The notes: generated by a model from the sequence alone, not told the origin. A DNA stretch of 64,000 bases from Ancistrus triradiatus (GCA_025084515.1 JAJAGP010000228.1:252001-316000), one strand, 5' to 3'. Shown: positions 19,031 through 31,711, counted from the stretch's first letter. A program made the numbers and translations.

Positions 19031-20349
19031 AAGACCACATTTGAAAACCTATTAAAATATATTTTTTTCCCAGATTTGTTTGCACATTTTGCCTTAAACC
19101 GTTCCAGTAATCAAAACAGCAAAAGTTGGAAAATTAATTTTAATGTTGGGCAGCAAGAAAAAAAATATCATGATTGGAAATCTAAGTACATGATAATCCA
19201 AGTACCTGTTCTTCCTAGAAATATTGATGAGTTCCAGTAAAGCCAGTAAATCCATGATAATTGGTGTCAGGGGCTGGAAGGTGATTGGTGATTTTATAAT
19301 TGTTACCCTAAAGGAGTTGTTCACATATCCCAATACAATATGTTTTGGTACAGTATTTTAATAATTAAATGTTAATAATTGATTACATATTTTTATGATA
19401 TTTTCACTTTGATATTGAGTTGGAAAATCAGGTAGTAATGTGACCAAAGGTAAGGATTATTAAAAGTTATGCTAATGTTCTGTGGGCAGTATGCCTTATC
19501 ACAAATAGTTGACTGCTATGAAATTGCCAGTTCAAGAAACTGCCAGTTAGGACTTAATTGGTATTAATTGGGATCTCCTTAATTTTTTCTCCCTGTTTGA
19601 GTGTTCTCCAGGTACTCTGGTTTCCTCCCACCTCCTCAAAAAATAAGTAGGTGGCTACTCTTACCCCCATGGGTGCTAATGAATCTGTGTGATGCCTTGC
19701 AATTGACTGGCATCCTTTCTTGGATAGACTTTAGATCGTCTTTGTCCTTCAACAGGATAAAGCAGTCACTAAATGTGAATGACGGCATGAAAAATCTTTT
19801 GGATATAGAAGAAATCCTAATATTGACTTGAAACGTGTCTGTCATATGCCTCATTTCAGCACCATTTCATTTTTCATGTACTGCCTGCAGATTCTGGGTA
19901 AAAGAACATGTCACAGTATAGTGGTGTGAACAGGAGAACATAGTGTCACAGGTCTGCTACAAACAATGGAACACACACATAACTGTGCTCCAAGTGCTTT
20001 CCTGTTTTCAGGCAGCAGTTTCAATCCAATCCTGGAGTACTGTGACTCCAGAGCTCCAGACCTGTTGTTCTTGGGGGAGGTTCACTTGTGCCTCTTATCT
20101 TAGTTTGCCAGTGATGTAAGAGCTAGTGAACTACTCCCATATACAATGTGAACTCCGATTTTCCACTGAACTCCATAAGTCAGCTGTTATCAGGTCAGGT
20201 CAGATGTGTGTGACTTCTGAAAGTAGTTCAAGTTTATGATGTCATCTTATGTAATACTAATTCATACAGAAAACAATTTCACTCGATATACATTCAGACT
20301 AACCAGCCAAAGTATTCATATTGTGGCATTGTAATAATACATACATATA
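19031..20349. other. Intergenic, with a small SINE-like piece
   Basis: At 19596-19640 the sequence CTCCAGGTACTCTGGTTTCC matches the body of a fish SINE also seen at 30585-30735. The rest is AT-rich with no gene. Confidence 0.4.
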
Positions 20350-21030
20350 CAGTGGGGCAAAAAAAGTATTTAGTCAGCCACTGATTGTGCAAGTTCTCCC
20401 ACTTAGAAAGATGAGAGAGGTCTGTAATTTTCATCATAGGTACACTTCAACTATGACAGACAAAATGAGAAAAAAAATCCAGGAAATCACATTGTAGGAT
20501 TTTTCAAGAATTTAATTGTAAATCATGGTGAAAAATAAGTATTTGGTCACCCAAAAACAAGCAAGATTTCTGGCTTGTTTAAGCAAGATTATCAATGGTC
20601 TTGTATGTCTTACAATTGCTCCCACAGTTTATTTATTCACATCAGTAACACACTATGCGGAGAGGGACTCCGATCCTGCAGTGCCAGGCGTGTCCACATG
20701 CTTAAGCCAGTACATGTCCAGGCCCATCTGAACTTTGCCAGGGAGCATATGGATGATCCAGAAGAGGATTGGGAGAATATCATGCGGTCAGAAACTAAAA
20801 TAGAACTTTTTGGTAAAAACTCAACTCGCCGTGTTTGGAGGAAAAAGAATTGGGGTGAAAACCTCATGCTTCAGGGCTGTTTTTCTGCAAAGGGGACAGG
20901 ATGACTGATCAGTGCTAAGGGAAGAATGTATCGTGAGATTTTAAGCCAAAACCTCCTTCCATCAGTGAGAGCATTGAAGATGGAACGTGGCTGGGTCTTC
21001 CAGCATGACAATGATACCAAACACACCACT
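20350..21030 (+). mobile_element. Tc1 family A, rearranged partial copy
   Basis: The 5' arm begins CAGTGGGGCAAAAAAAGTAT. After about 20580 the sequence TTATCAATGGTCTTGTATGT reads in the opposite sense, then from about 20645 the + strand transposase resumes: HVQAHLNFAREHMDDPEEDW, ETKIELFGKN, GRMYREILSQNLLPSVRALK and FQHDNDTKHT. The ETKIELFG and HDNDTKH boxes are DDE landmarks. The copy ends at the junction with a family E element. Confidence 0.8.
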
Positions 21031-22076
21031 CTTTCACTTTTTCACATTTTGATATGTTGTATGTAAAGTATAAAGTATTCAGTACATAGTTGGCAGTGAT
21101 TACAGCCTCCAGTCTTTTTGGGCTTGATGCCACAAGGTTTGCACACCTGGATTTGGGGATTTTCTGCCATTCTTCAGTGCAAATCCTCTCAGGCTCTGTC
21201 AGGATGAATGGGGACAATTGGTGAATGGTACAATTGGTTTCAAGTCAGGGCTCTGGCTGAGTCACTTAAGGACATTCACAGAGTTGTCCCTAAGCCACTC
21301 CTGCATTATCTTGTTGGAAGGTGAACCTTCAGCCCAGCCTGATTTTCATGTGTCTTTTACTGAGGAGAGGCATCTGTCTGGCCACTCTGCCATGGAGCCC
21401 AGATTGGTATAGTGCTGAAGTGATGACTGACCTTCTGGAAGTTTCTCCCATCTGCAGTCAGGATCTTTGGGGCTGAGCCAGAGTGACCACTGGGGTCTTG
21501 TTCACCTCTCTTAGCATGGTCCTTCTCCCCTGATTACTTATTTTGGAGGGAGTCCACTAATTATGGAGACCACTGTGCTCTTGAGAACTTTCAGTACTTT
21601 AAGTAATTTTTTGTAGCCTTCTTCAGATCTGTGCTTTCTCACAATCCTGTCTCTGAGCTCCACAGGCAGTTCTCTCCTTCTCTGGTATTTGCTCTGATAT
21701 ACATTGTTAGCTGTAAGACCTTATATAGACAGGTGTGTGTCTTTCCGAATCATGTCCAATCGACTGAATTTACCACAAGTGGACTCATACCACAAGTGTA
21801 GAAACATCTTAAAGATGATCAAGAGAAATGGGAGGCCCCAGAGCATAATGTCAAGTGTCATAGCAAAGGGTCTGAATACTTCTGTCCATGCAAAATTTTC
21901 GTTTTTCCTTTTTAATAATTTGCAAAAAAATCTAAAATTCTGTTTTCACATTCTCATTATTTGGTATTGAGTGCAGAATGGTGGGGGACCACTTATTGTA
22001 TTAGATTTTTTTTAAACAAGGCCTCAACATAACAACATGTGAAAAAGTGAAATGGTCTGAAGACTTTCTGAATGTG
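21030..22076 (-). mobile_element. Tc1 family E, degraded, nearly full length
   Basis: The left end includes CACTTTTTCACATTTTGATA and the right end has ACATGTGAAAAAGTGAAATG, then TCTGAAGACTTTCTGAATG, a common fish Tc1 terminus. On the - strand the C-terminus EEWQKIPKSRCANLVAS can be read. The body has many frame breaks, and the left terminus is buried in the family A fragment. Confidence 0.75.
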
Positions 22077-22398
22077 TTGTGTATAACCTCCCGTGTTCTT
22101 TGTATTCTGTGAAAGATATAATATTTGAAAACACTTTCATATGTGTTGTCTAGGTTATATTAAAGGTGCTTGCATTAGTGTTGTTACCAGGACACTTTAG
22201 AGATGATTTGGAAAGCCAAGAAATAGCAAGAGCTTATTGTCAAAAGCTCATAGTCATGTTCCACAATCTAGTGGAAAGTGTTTTCAGAAAAGTGACTTTT
22301 TTTTTTCACTGATAATAGGGTTAGCCATTAGTAAGGTAACCATATAAACAAAAAGATGGGCAGTAGTCTCATGGATTAATGTTTTCAGCTCTTTATGG

Positions 22399-22662
22399 CA
22401 ACCTTGAACAGAGGTAAAACGGAAAAAAAAGTAAAACATAAATGTGTGTGCCATCTGGTCTTCCAGTCCTGTGAGCTCGATCCAGGAGACAATCTCGGCC
22501 CAGCATTTCCAAGAGCAGGTCGGACACAAAACATAAGGCATCTGAGCCCTCCACGCCTTCCGGTAGGCCTATAATATGCATGTTTGAACATCTGGAACGA
22601 TTCACAAGGTCATCCACTTTGTCAACAAGACGGTTGTACTCTGTCTGCAGCTTGGAAAGCAT
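22399..22662 (-). pseudogene. L1-like LINE ORF1 fragment
   Basis: On the - strand the frame reads KVDDLVNRSRCSNMHIIGLP, then EGVEGSDALCFVSDLLLEML and LLDRAHRTGRPDG. NMHIIGLPEGVEG and DRAHRT are the RNA-recognition-motif landmarks of L1-clade ORF1 (transposase_22 domain). Coiled-coil and C-terminal parts are missing. This is the only L1-type remnant seen in the window. Confidence 0.75.
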
Positions 22663-22989
22663 TACGAAAAGTGACTCCTTAGTAATACTTGTACGTTAGA
22701 TGTAATTTTATGGTGTTCATAAATGTTTGACTACAAAGTGTGCTCTAGAAAAACTCACATAGTTAATTGGTTATTTTGTTGTGTAGTGCTGTGATAAAGA
22801 GCTGAAATCCCAATGCTGCCAGTAAACCACTTTTGGAAAATGAATTCTGCCAAGTATACCCAAGTACTGATCATAAGTTGCATCCCTCTGCTAGACAGCT
22901 AAAGATGGGCATATGGTTCACCTTCCAGCACGAAAGAAAGAATGGCCAACTATTGCCTGATCTAGATGTGCAAAGCCAGTACAAACATA

Positions 22990-23190
22990 TAGAAACAGAC
23001 TGATGGCTGTAATTAAATCATAAGGTTTTTGGAATGTGGGAGGAAATCAGAGTACTTAGTGGAAACACATACACAGGGAACAATGTAAACTAAAGACAAG
23101 AGATGAGGTCTGGGCCAGGAATCAAACTGCGGATCTCTGCAGCAGTGAGGGAACAGCACTAACCACAACACCACTGTGCTGCCCAAAGTT
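22990..23190 (-). repeat. SINE-like repeat with tRNA head
   Basis: TTGGAATGTGGGAGGAAATC and GAATCAAACTGCGGATCTCT lead into GCACTAACCACAACACCACT and GTGCTGCCCAA. Read on the - strand it is a tRNA-derived head followed by the body shared with 19596-19640, 30585-30735 and 34365-34455. Confidence 0.6.
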
Positions 23191-24639
23191 GCAATTAATG
23201 AATCACAAGTTCCATGGGAATATACCTGAGCGGAAGGTGTTAGCTCAAATTAATGTTTATGCATGGTTAGTGAATGAGTCAAGGTTCCTAATGCAGTACA
23301 TACTTCTTTACCATTTTATTCCCAAGTGCTCATGCAGGGAATTACAGCAGGAGTCTATGTAGAACAATCTGGCTCTTGAGTTGTTCATGCTCAGCGGTAT
23401 CCAGCATAATCCAGGCCTTTAATATGACCTATATAACCTTCCCTTTCAGCTCTCTGTAATCCGCCTTGTAATCTTGTTAGGGCTCTCATTCACTTTCAGG
23501 AATTTAGTTCAAGTAAATGTCGTTCTAGTGACACAAACAAACATAAAGTCTGGATTCATGTCTAGAAGCTAAACAAAGTAAGGCAGTGTCTCAGTGTAAG
23601 AAGACCAAAAAGTGTGGATGGAATTCACTGTTACACTTCACAGTCAATGTCAGCTTTACTCTGGATAGATTTTTTTTTACAGTTTTACTAAACTAAAAAG
23701 TGTTTAATGTGTAGAAACTTTAGATGTTGCACATCCAGTATAAACTGAAATTTGAACGTTTTGGCAACATTATAAATGTCAAAACAATAAGACACAGTAT
23801 ATATCATCCTCAAGAGAATCAATGGTGGCCCAACTGGGTACTAGCAAGTTGTACCTAATAAATTTGCTGGTGAGTCTATATGGCATTAATTTTGTTTTTA
23901 TGTGCATTACTTGGCGTAAGACAGTCAAGAGGACAGAAATGTTTAAATGTTCTCAATATGTTTAATCAGCCAAAAGCAGGTCTTGCAAGCCACATATATG
24001 GTCATAGGATGAGAACCATACACTGAATAATCTTCAAAAGTAGACTGATGTGCTAGTTATGTACTTTTTAGACTATAGCTCGTGATATAGACACAACCTT
24101 TGCATACACCCCTTTTGCATAAATAGTTGTAACAATTATTTTGGCCAATATGTATATCTCATTCAAGAAACAAAAAATAACTTACTAAGCATATGTGAAA
24201 TTTTGTATTTGCCTCAATAGTTGGATGACCCCATATACTCTGTTCTCAGCAGCCATCGCCTTCTGCACAAAATCACTCATGAACTCTCCATCCAACTCTT
24301 CCTGTAATGACCCCAGCAGACTCAGGACACATCGCGTTCTTCCTTTTAAGATTGTTTCACACTTACATCATGCAGTGTTATTGCCACCACCCAGTCACAG
24401 TTGGACTGCCCCTGTCTGCTCCACTGCCAGGTTCTCAGAATGATAATAACAATGTGTTTCCCATACTATCAGATTTAGGACTTGTAAGTGCTGCTTGGGT
24501 TGTGAAAATTCAAGTTGACTCTTTTTCTTTCTTGATTTTCCATGCTTCTGTTTAATAAGTGCATATAGGACTTATCTTGACTAGGTAATACAGACAGGTT
24601 ACAAATTAAAGCAACAACATGAATAAGTCAGGGGTGGTG
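23191..24639. other. Intergenic, mostly unique
   Basis: Only a worn Tc1 family C end (GTTGTACCTAATAAATTTGC at 23849) was recognised. The remainder is AT-rich with no gene. Confidence 0.4.
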
Positions 24640-24910
24640 CTCAAGGGTCACAGTAGTTTAAGTCACCAGTCCACTACCACAATGATTAGGGTTTGAATCC
24701 TGGCATTCCCGCCAGGTCTCATGTCTCACAGGCACGATTGCCCGTGACTGAGGGATGGGATGCCCAGACTGGGGAATCATCAGAGAACACTGCAGCAGTG
24801 AACCCTGCCAGCCCTGCAATGGATGTGTCGTATTCTGTGTATGTGCCTGTCTGCACCCTACAAATCTCACGTAAATGCTCAGGAGTCATCCGTGGGATTC
24901 ACTGGGTACA
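24640..24910 (+). repeat. Possible tRNA-derived SINE
   Basis: GGGTTTGAATCCTGG at 24690 resembles a tRNA B-box, followed by a moderately GC-rich body (TGCCCGTGACTGAGGGATGG). A single copy is seen in the window, so the call depends on a repeat search. Confidence 0.35.
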
Positions 24911-25126
24911 GATTATCATATATTCAGTGTAAAGATATTCTGATCACCTACTCTGGTAGTGATGGCACAGTTGTAGCCCACACTTATGCTATGCTAGATT
25001 ACATGTGGGCCACATGGAGCCCAGAATGCCATGTCTGAATGCCATGATGAATTTTCTTGTGGCTGGCAACAGTTGGGCCAAATTTGGTTAACAATACACT
25101 TACAATTGCTATAACTGAGCCGTCAG

Positions 25127-26076
25127 TGTTACGGTTCGCCATATTAAAACCAGACGAACCGCGAAAAATAATAATATAAAGGGTTTTAGGACCCAAATGC
25201 AGTTAGCTCCAGATGGAAATGGTGAACCAAAATATAAATAAATAAGAGAAACCAAACCCACAACGAAAAGCAAGCAAATAAAACAACAAAGAAAACTGCT
25301 TCAGTGGCTGAGTATAGAACCCTAGGCAGATGCGTGAGTAAACGCTGTTTAAACCCAACACGCCACTCAGCCACTAAAGAAACAAACAGAAAAAAACCCC
25401 AAGCAAAAACAACCGTCATATGCGTACAGCGACCCTATGCAGAGATATGCTTACGGCGTGGCTCCACTACATGAAAGCCGTACGGGTCCATGCCTGTGCA
25501 GAGCGACAGAATCTCAGCGAAACACAGCGAAAGCGACTCAAGGTTCTCCGTACATGGATCGTGAGATGGATGTGGAAATGAAAAGGACAAGGCTGAAAGC
25601 AGCACAGCGTTCTTTTCGAGTGCGATCGTGAGGGGAGCGTTTTTTCCCCCCAATCGCGAAGGAGGGAGGGTGAGAGGGAGGAGGCGGGGTGCGCTCCAGA
25701 GCAGTGAGCGAGCCAAAACTGCTGAGGAAGAGAGGCAACTGTGAGCGCTAGCAATTAGCTTTCGCTACACTAACAACTAGGCCCTACCGGTTACCACGCA
25801 GCCTCCTGACTGCCCATTACTGGTGTTCTACAAAACGCCAGCGACCTCTGTCCCTAAACAATGTCAGCGCTCAATAATAAAGCCGTGTGAGGGCTGGTGA
25901 AGTCCAGAGATGAGACACCTTTGTGTGGGCTCAAAGGTGTGCTTAACTAGCCCCACCAACAGGTGTCGTCACATGTACGCATGGCGCCAAACCAAGGCTG
26001 GCGCATGCGTGATTGCGCCGAGAGTGCACACGCCATCTGAGTGAGTCAACGCTGACTTCTAGCGTCATGAGCCAGG
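25127..26076 (-). mobile_element. Solo LTR-like repeat, family L
   Basis: About 950 bp starts TGTTACGGTTCGCC on the + strand and is flanked by GTCAG on both sides (25122-25126 and 26077-26081), a candidate 5-bp target duplication. Read on the - strand it ends in a hairpin (CGGTTCG/CGAACCG, 25132-25165). Sequence blocks such as ATTTTGGTTCACCATTTCCA and TGGAGCTAACTGCA recur at 40920-40950 and 42210-42240. The element is GC-rich compared with its surroundings. No protein is encoded. An LTR retrotransposon origin is likely but unproven. Confidence 0.6.
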
Positions 26077-26334
26077 GTCAGTATGGCCCCTAATAATCAG
26101 TGCCTAAACTGAGTCACATTTGCTCCAGAACTGTCTGTTATCTGGGTACATTTCTCTCCTGGTGGGTGGGGTTTCTTCCAGTATGATAAGGGTCCCATCC
26201 ATACAATATGAGATGTAACTTAATATTTGAATGAGTCTGAAAATGAAGGTTCAGTATTCAAATGCATCAGATATGTACAAAAAAGCAAATCAAGTGTTGA
26301 CAGTTTGGTAAGGACCCTAGATGTTGTACTGCTT

Positions 26335-26925
26335 ATAGAGATAGGCAGATTAATCGGTCGACTGATTAATTGGGCCAATTATTGACATTTCGAGATAATC
26401 GGCATCGGCTGATATCTGCACATATGAGGTTGAAATAAAAAAAAGTGGAGAAAATGCAGAGAAATTTTGTATTCTGCATGAACTAAAAACAGAGATGCTG
26501 AGATTCAGTGATGGTGGGGCCATTTATAAGAAGATGAAAACTTGCTGCTCTTTACTGGGATTAAAAACAAAAATGCTGCTACCCTGTTCAATCTAACACT
26601 GTTTTTTTTGCAAGTATTTATACTTTTTTTAAGAAAAAAGAAGATGCTGTTATCTGCTGATAATGTTGTTGTTAAGTGCAAAAAACAAAAAAAGTTTTTC
26701 TTCATTTTTTATTTATAAAATGACCAAACAGAGACAGTGTATTTAAAGGTTAAAATGTTCATTGAAGTTCAGCAATTTTGTCTGTCATTTTATTATGACA
26801 GACAAAATTGTTAAAAAAAAAGTGATATCGACATTATATATATCAGCCATCAAACACTGTGCTCTCTAAACACCGGCATCGTCATCGGCCATTAAAAAGC
26901 CCGTATCGGTCGACCACTAACTCCT
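26335..26925. mobile_element. Nonautonomous DNA element with ATCGGTCGAC ends
   Basis: The left end GCAGATTAATCGGTCGACTG and the right end GTATCGGTCGACCACTAA are imperfect inverted repeats. The motifs GATAATCGGCATCGGCTGAT and CATCGTCATCGGCC next to them are typical of a widespread fish repeat. The centre is A/T-rich and noncoding. Confidence 0.6.
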
Positions 26926-27597
26926 TACATTGTAGCATAATCTGAAGTATGACCAGAAGTGCAAGTTGTATTCAAATGTGTGTACAGGTACAACTAATTT
27001 AAGTATCAAGCTTAAGGTTCAAAATTGTTTGCATCCATCCACAACCCTCAGAATACAAGAGGTCAGCCCTTTTCAAAAATAAGGAAAAAAAACCATATAG
27101 CTGTTTCCATTGCTGGTTAATCTCTCCCAAAGCTGTGCAGCAGTGGTAATGAAAATCTCAGCATGGCCATAGTGAACAGGATATGCATCCATGACCCCCA
27201 ACAATGGCGGTCATTCTTTGGGACCACAGACAAGGTAACTGAAACTCAGCCAGGCTGCAGGTCACGATCATTAAAAATAAGTTACTGCTCATCTGAAAAG
27301 TGAGGAAATTGAACTTCACTGAAAGGAAATGCCGACTTGAGAAACAGGATTAGCAGCTGTAGACATGGGATAAGAACATGCTATGGTTATTGCTGAATCA
27401 TTCATTTTGCTGTGAAAAGTTAACACATTTATTTAATTGGGACAATGTTGGGACTTGTAGCTCTACTTAACTACTTTTACCTGTAAAATAACAAGGTTGA
27501 TCTTGCCTAAATGTATTATGGGGATGACAAATCACAAGCACGAGTGATAAAAAGATACATCTGATATAATGAAAGTATATTATTTGACACTGCCTAC

Positions 27598-27885
27598 TGC
27601 AGTGGTTCTCAAACTGTGGTATGAGTACCACTAGTGGTACTTGAAGGAGCATGAGGTGGTATGCCAGATGAACTTGGAAAATGTACTTTGGACTGTGGTG
27701 GCCTAGCAGTTAGGGTACTCAACAATAGATCAGAAGGTCTAGGGTTCAAAACCCACCTCTGCCAGGCTGCCACTGGTGGGTCCTTGAGCAAGGCCCTTAA
27801 CCCACAATTGCTTGGATTATAGGATTGTATAAATTGTATGTGCTCTGGATAAGGGTGTCTGCTAAATCACAGAAAGGTAAATGTA
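27598..27885 (+). repeat. hAT-like end fragment followed by a tRNA-derived SINE
   Basis: GCAGTGGTTCTCAAACTGTG at 27598 is a common hAT-type end. The SINE spans about 27695-27885, with head GTGGCCTAGCAGTTAGGG, B-box GGTTCAAAACC, body TTGAGCAAGGCCCTTAACCC and end CTGGATAAGGGTGTCTGCTA. Confidence 0.65.
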
Positions 27886-28092
27886 CTTAGTAATTATTTA
27901 ATAATTAAGGAATTATTTAATTAATAAAAATCAAAAATTCTAATGTGCAAATTACATGTTTCAGACTTTTCATAATTTTGGTTTAATATAATGTATTTGT
28001 GTTTTTCATTTATAAAATACCACATGGGCTATCAGTGTACTGTAAATTTAAATTACTTCTCGAGGTAAGGATTATTAGGAACCACACAGTTC

Positions 28093-28504
28093 TGTGGCTA
28101 GACACTAGAAGGCAGTGATGGCTTGGTAAACATGCTGGGATTGGGATGGCAATCAGTAGCACGCATGCACCAACTACAATTGGTGCTGATTACACCTGAC
28201 TAGGGACACCTGCTCGTTCAGGTATTTAAAGCCGTTTCAGAGCAGTGTCTCTTGTCGTACCATTGACTCAATATGACTTGGTGCTCACATGAGCAACCTC
28301 GGACTTGGTATTTTGTATTGCCTTTTTTGCCTTTTTTGGTGTCAGCATACTCTATGCCACTAGATCGGCTTTATTAGTATTTGCCGCTGCTCGGTCGGCG
28401 TTGCTAACATTTCAGTTCACCGATAAACCCAACATGTTTTCAGCGTCTCGCATTTCCCGCTGTGGTAACCATAACCTTGTTATGGTCTGTAACAAACCGT
28501 AACA
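28093..28504 (+). repeat. LTR-like repeat related to family L
   Basis: The start TGTGGCTAGACACTAGAAGG resembles 41779-41800. CACCTGCTCGTTCAGGTATT leads to TTTAAAGCCGTTTCAG, a TATA-like promoter layout typical of an LTR. The end has a hairpin (CCATAACCTTGTTATGG) and then AAACCGTAACA. An open frame across it has no known domain. The assignment is tentative. Confidence 0.4.
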
Positions 28505-30584
28505 AGGATTTACATTTCAGTTATGGATCTACACATAGGAAAATTTCAGTGCTCAATGGGTTGCTCTTTCATAGCTCAGGAGACTTGAGTGAGTCTCAGT
28601 TGTTTCATTTGTGTCAACTTTTGATTTCAAATATTTCCCTACAATTATTTAGGAGAAATAAAAAAGACATAAACACACTGGAGATCAAAGGAGAGTTTAT
28701 TTGTGGGATGACTGAAGGCATAAGAATCTATTCAAATTTTGAATACAAAAATCATAGTATTTATTTTTTATATACTTTTTCCATCTTTAACCTCACTTAA
28801 TCCTGGTCAGGTTCGTGGGGTTTCAGAAGCGTGCCCTGGACAGGATGCCAGTATACCATTTATACATATCCATTCTGGATTCTATTTGCTCAGGAGAAAA
28901 ACTTGAGAAATGAGATATATTGTTCCTTGTTTAATGATTTTTCTATTTAGCATCCCAAAACCCAGCAGCCCCTTTGTAGTATCTTTACAAAAAGTACCAA
29001 TGACTATTATGTACTGTACTGTATATAATTCTACATGCAAATTATGAATGTGGACAATTGTTGGTTAGCTGACATGGTATAAGCAAAATCAGTCCTGATT
29101 CTGATTGCTTGATTTAACAAACTTTGCATTCTCTTAGGCCTCGTCTGAAATGTTATTCTACAGTCTGAGCAGGAACAGAGTTCGAGCAAATTTGCTTTCT
29201 TTCTTGCCAAGAGAACAAAGAGATAAAGCAGACACAGACTGCTAAACTAACACACTGGGCTTTTTACTATCTCTGTGTTGGTCAAAATAGCTGACACACT
29301 ATTAATGTATATCCAGCAAGGGGAGAGGTTATAGGCTTATTTATGTCCTCCACTGTTTAGACAAACTAAAAATGACAGCAGATACTGATTCCATGTAGAT
29401 GGAAAAAATGATCACTATGCGGAAAGGCTAAACGGAAAGCAGCAGGAGAGTAGAAACCAAAGAAAAAGCTTACATGTTACTAAATAGACAATTTTAGGCC
29501 AAAATATACATTTCTATAATTTTATAGCAGCTGACATTTATGTTTATGGTCTCTTTTTAGTTGTTGTCAGTAATCCATAGTGATGTGTTTGAAGGCACAG
29601 TTACAATACTTATAGTCAAATATTATAGATTTAAAATATATCAACAACTTCAGTTATTATACACACAGTTTAATTTAATATAACATACATGTGATATCAT
29701 GTATAATGTTTTATAATAAGGTATTTCCAGCTTGCAGAGATGGACTGAACTGCAACGTAATTTAGTACTGTTACCACTAAGTCATATATGAATATAAGCC
29801 TTAATACAGACATACTGAATGTAAACCTCATCAGTGAATGGTATGCATAGCTAATGTGACTTTATTTAGTGTCTTCATAACTTGGAGCAGGCAGGTTCCA
29901 TTACAATGCATTTAAATATGTATTCGTATTTGTTATGCATTCTAATTATTACAAGTTTCTAGAATTCCACATGACAGAGGATTGAACTTTGGGGCAAACA
30001 CTTCTAAAGAAAGCAGCACCATAGAAAGTATTCTACAGGACAGAACACACAAAAAATGAACTAGAGAACAGCTTCTTTTCAGAGGCTGTATTCATAAAAA
30101 TCCCTCACTCACCACTATTATTAGTGCTGCTAAGGAGTGAAAAATGAAGCACCAGTGTGCACCTTTCACTGTGTACTTTTGATTGTCTTGTGGATTTTCG
30201 TTGTGCAAGCTAAAATGACAAATAATCTTACAGCGTTAATTAAGACAGTGACTGCTAGAAATACTGCTGTGTGTTCATATCACAAATTTTAAGTGGACTT
30301 CATGCTGAAATGCATTTTAAGAGCAACAGACAGTAGATTGTTCCTATTCAATCTGCAGAGCAAAAAATGTGGTGTTGTAAAGAGTGGAGCTGCATGTAGC
30401 ACATGTTGTAAATGAGAACAGACGTTGGTGAAGCAACAAAGTGTAAATGCTATTGGTCCTAGGCACCATAGAGAACTTGTATAGTACACAACACGTACAA
30501 TAGAACACCATTATGGTTACAGCAGACAAAGTGCTAAGCTATTTTAACAACTGAGCACAATGTACTTGAGTCCATGCCCAATAG
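28505..30584. other. Intergenic, no recognised feature
   Basis: About 2 kb of AT-rich sequence carries only short ORFs. No repeat family used elsewhere in this window appears here. Confidence 0.5.
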
Positions 30585-30735
30585 TGAGTTTCAGCTCCAC
30601 AATTACCACTGTTGCCTCACTGCTCCAGGGATCCCTGTTCCCATTTCCTGTGTGAAGATTGCATATTCTCCTCATGTCTGTGTGGGTTTGCTCTGGGTAC
30701 TCTGGTTTCTTCCCATGTGTTATGTTAACTGGTCT
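30585..30735 (+). repeat. SINE-like repeat
   Basis: GTTGCCTCACTGCTCCAGGG, ATATTCTCCTCATGTCTGTG and ACTCTGGTTTCTTCCCATGT form the body of the same SINE as 22990-23190, in the opposite orientation. Confidence 0.6.
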
Positions 30736-30879
30736 CCAACTAGTATTGATGCAACCGGGCTCCTCTCGTGAATAGCCATTGTCACTAATGTAACATAATT
30801 TAAATAAATCAACCTGGAACTTGATTTGATTTGAGTGTGTGTCTGCATGCATGTGCTCCATGATATATGTAATGTTATA

Positions 30880-31711
30880 CACCAAGCAGGCATAACATTA
30901 CGACCACTTTCTTGTTTATACATTCACTGTCCATTTTATCAGTTTCACTTACCATATAGAAGCACTTTGTAGTTCTACAATTACAGACTGTAATCCATCT
31001 GTCTCTCTACATACCCTGTTAGACCCCTTTAATCTCTTCTCTAAATGCACAGGACCAGCACAGATCAGGTACTATTTGGGTGGTGGATCATTCTCAGCAC
31101 TGCAGTGACACTGATGTGGTGGTGTGATAGTGTGTGTTGTGCTGGTATAAATGGATCAGACACAGTAGTTCTGCTGGAGGTTTTAAACACGTCAGTGTAA
31201 CTGCTGAACAGAATATAATCCATTTACCAACATGTCCAGCCAGCAGCACCCTATAGGCAGCATCCTCTGAGCACCGATGAAGGAATAGAGGATAACTAAT
31301 ACAAACAGTGCAACAACAGATGAGCTGCTGTCTCTGAATTTACATCTTCGAGGTGGAACAATATATGATAGATGTGTCTAATAGAGTGCAAAGTGAGTGA
31401 ACACAGTGTTTAAAAACTCCAGCAGCACTGCTGTGTCTGATCCACTCATTCCAGAACAACACACCACCACCACGTTAGTGTCACTGCAGTACTCAGAATG
31501 ATCTGCCACCCAAATAGTACCTGATCTGTGGGGGTCCTGGCAATCAGAGAGCAGAGTAAAGGGGATAAACAAAGTGTGTAGAAAAACAGATGGACTACAG
31601 TCTGTCATTGTAGAACTGCAAAGTGCTTCAACATGCTAAGTGGAACTGATAAAATAGACGAATTGGTATAGAAACCAGGAGATGGTCATAATGTTATGCC
31701 AGATTGGTGTG
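30880..31711. mobile_element. Long palindromic nonautonomous element
   Basis: The left arm (CACCAAGCAGGCATAACATT) and right arm (AATGTTATGCCAGATTGGTG) are inverted. Further pairs inward are CACTTTGTAGTTCTACAATT with TGTAGAACTGCAAAGTG, GATCAGGTACTATTTGGGTG with AAATAGTACCTGATCTG, and GGTTTTAAACACGTCAG with CAGTGTTTAAAAACTCC. Pairing extends to near the centre at about 31290, so the whole 830 bp can fold back on itself. No protein is encoded. I recognise the sequence as a repeat type common in otophysan fishes. Confidence 0.8.

Noticed and set aside
25127..26076. Helitron with a 3' hairpin
   Set aside because: The hairpin is present, but the expected CTRR end just after it and a 5' TC start are not found, and block duplication at 40590-42311 fits an LTR-type element better.
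28305..28800. Two short open frames as a small gene
   Set aside because: They overlap the LTR-like repeat at 28093-28504, lack splice context and show no recognisable domain.
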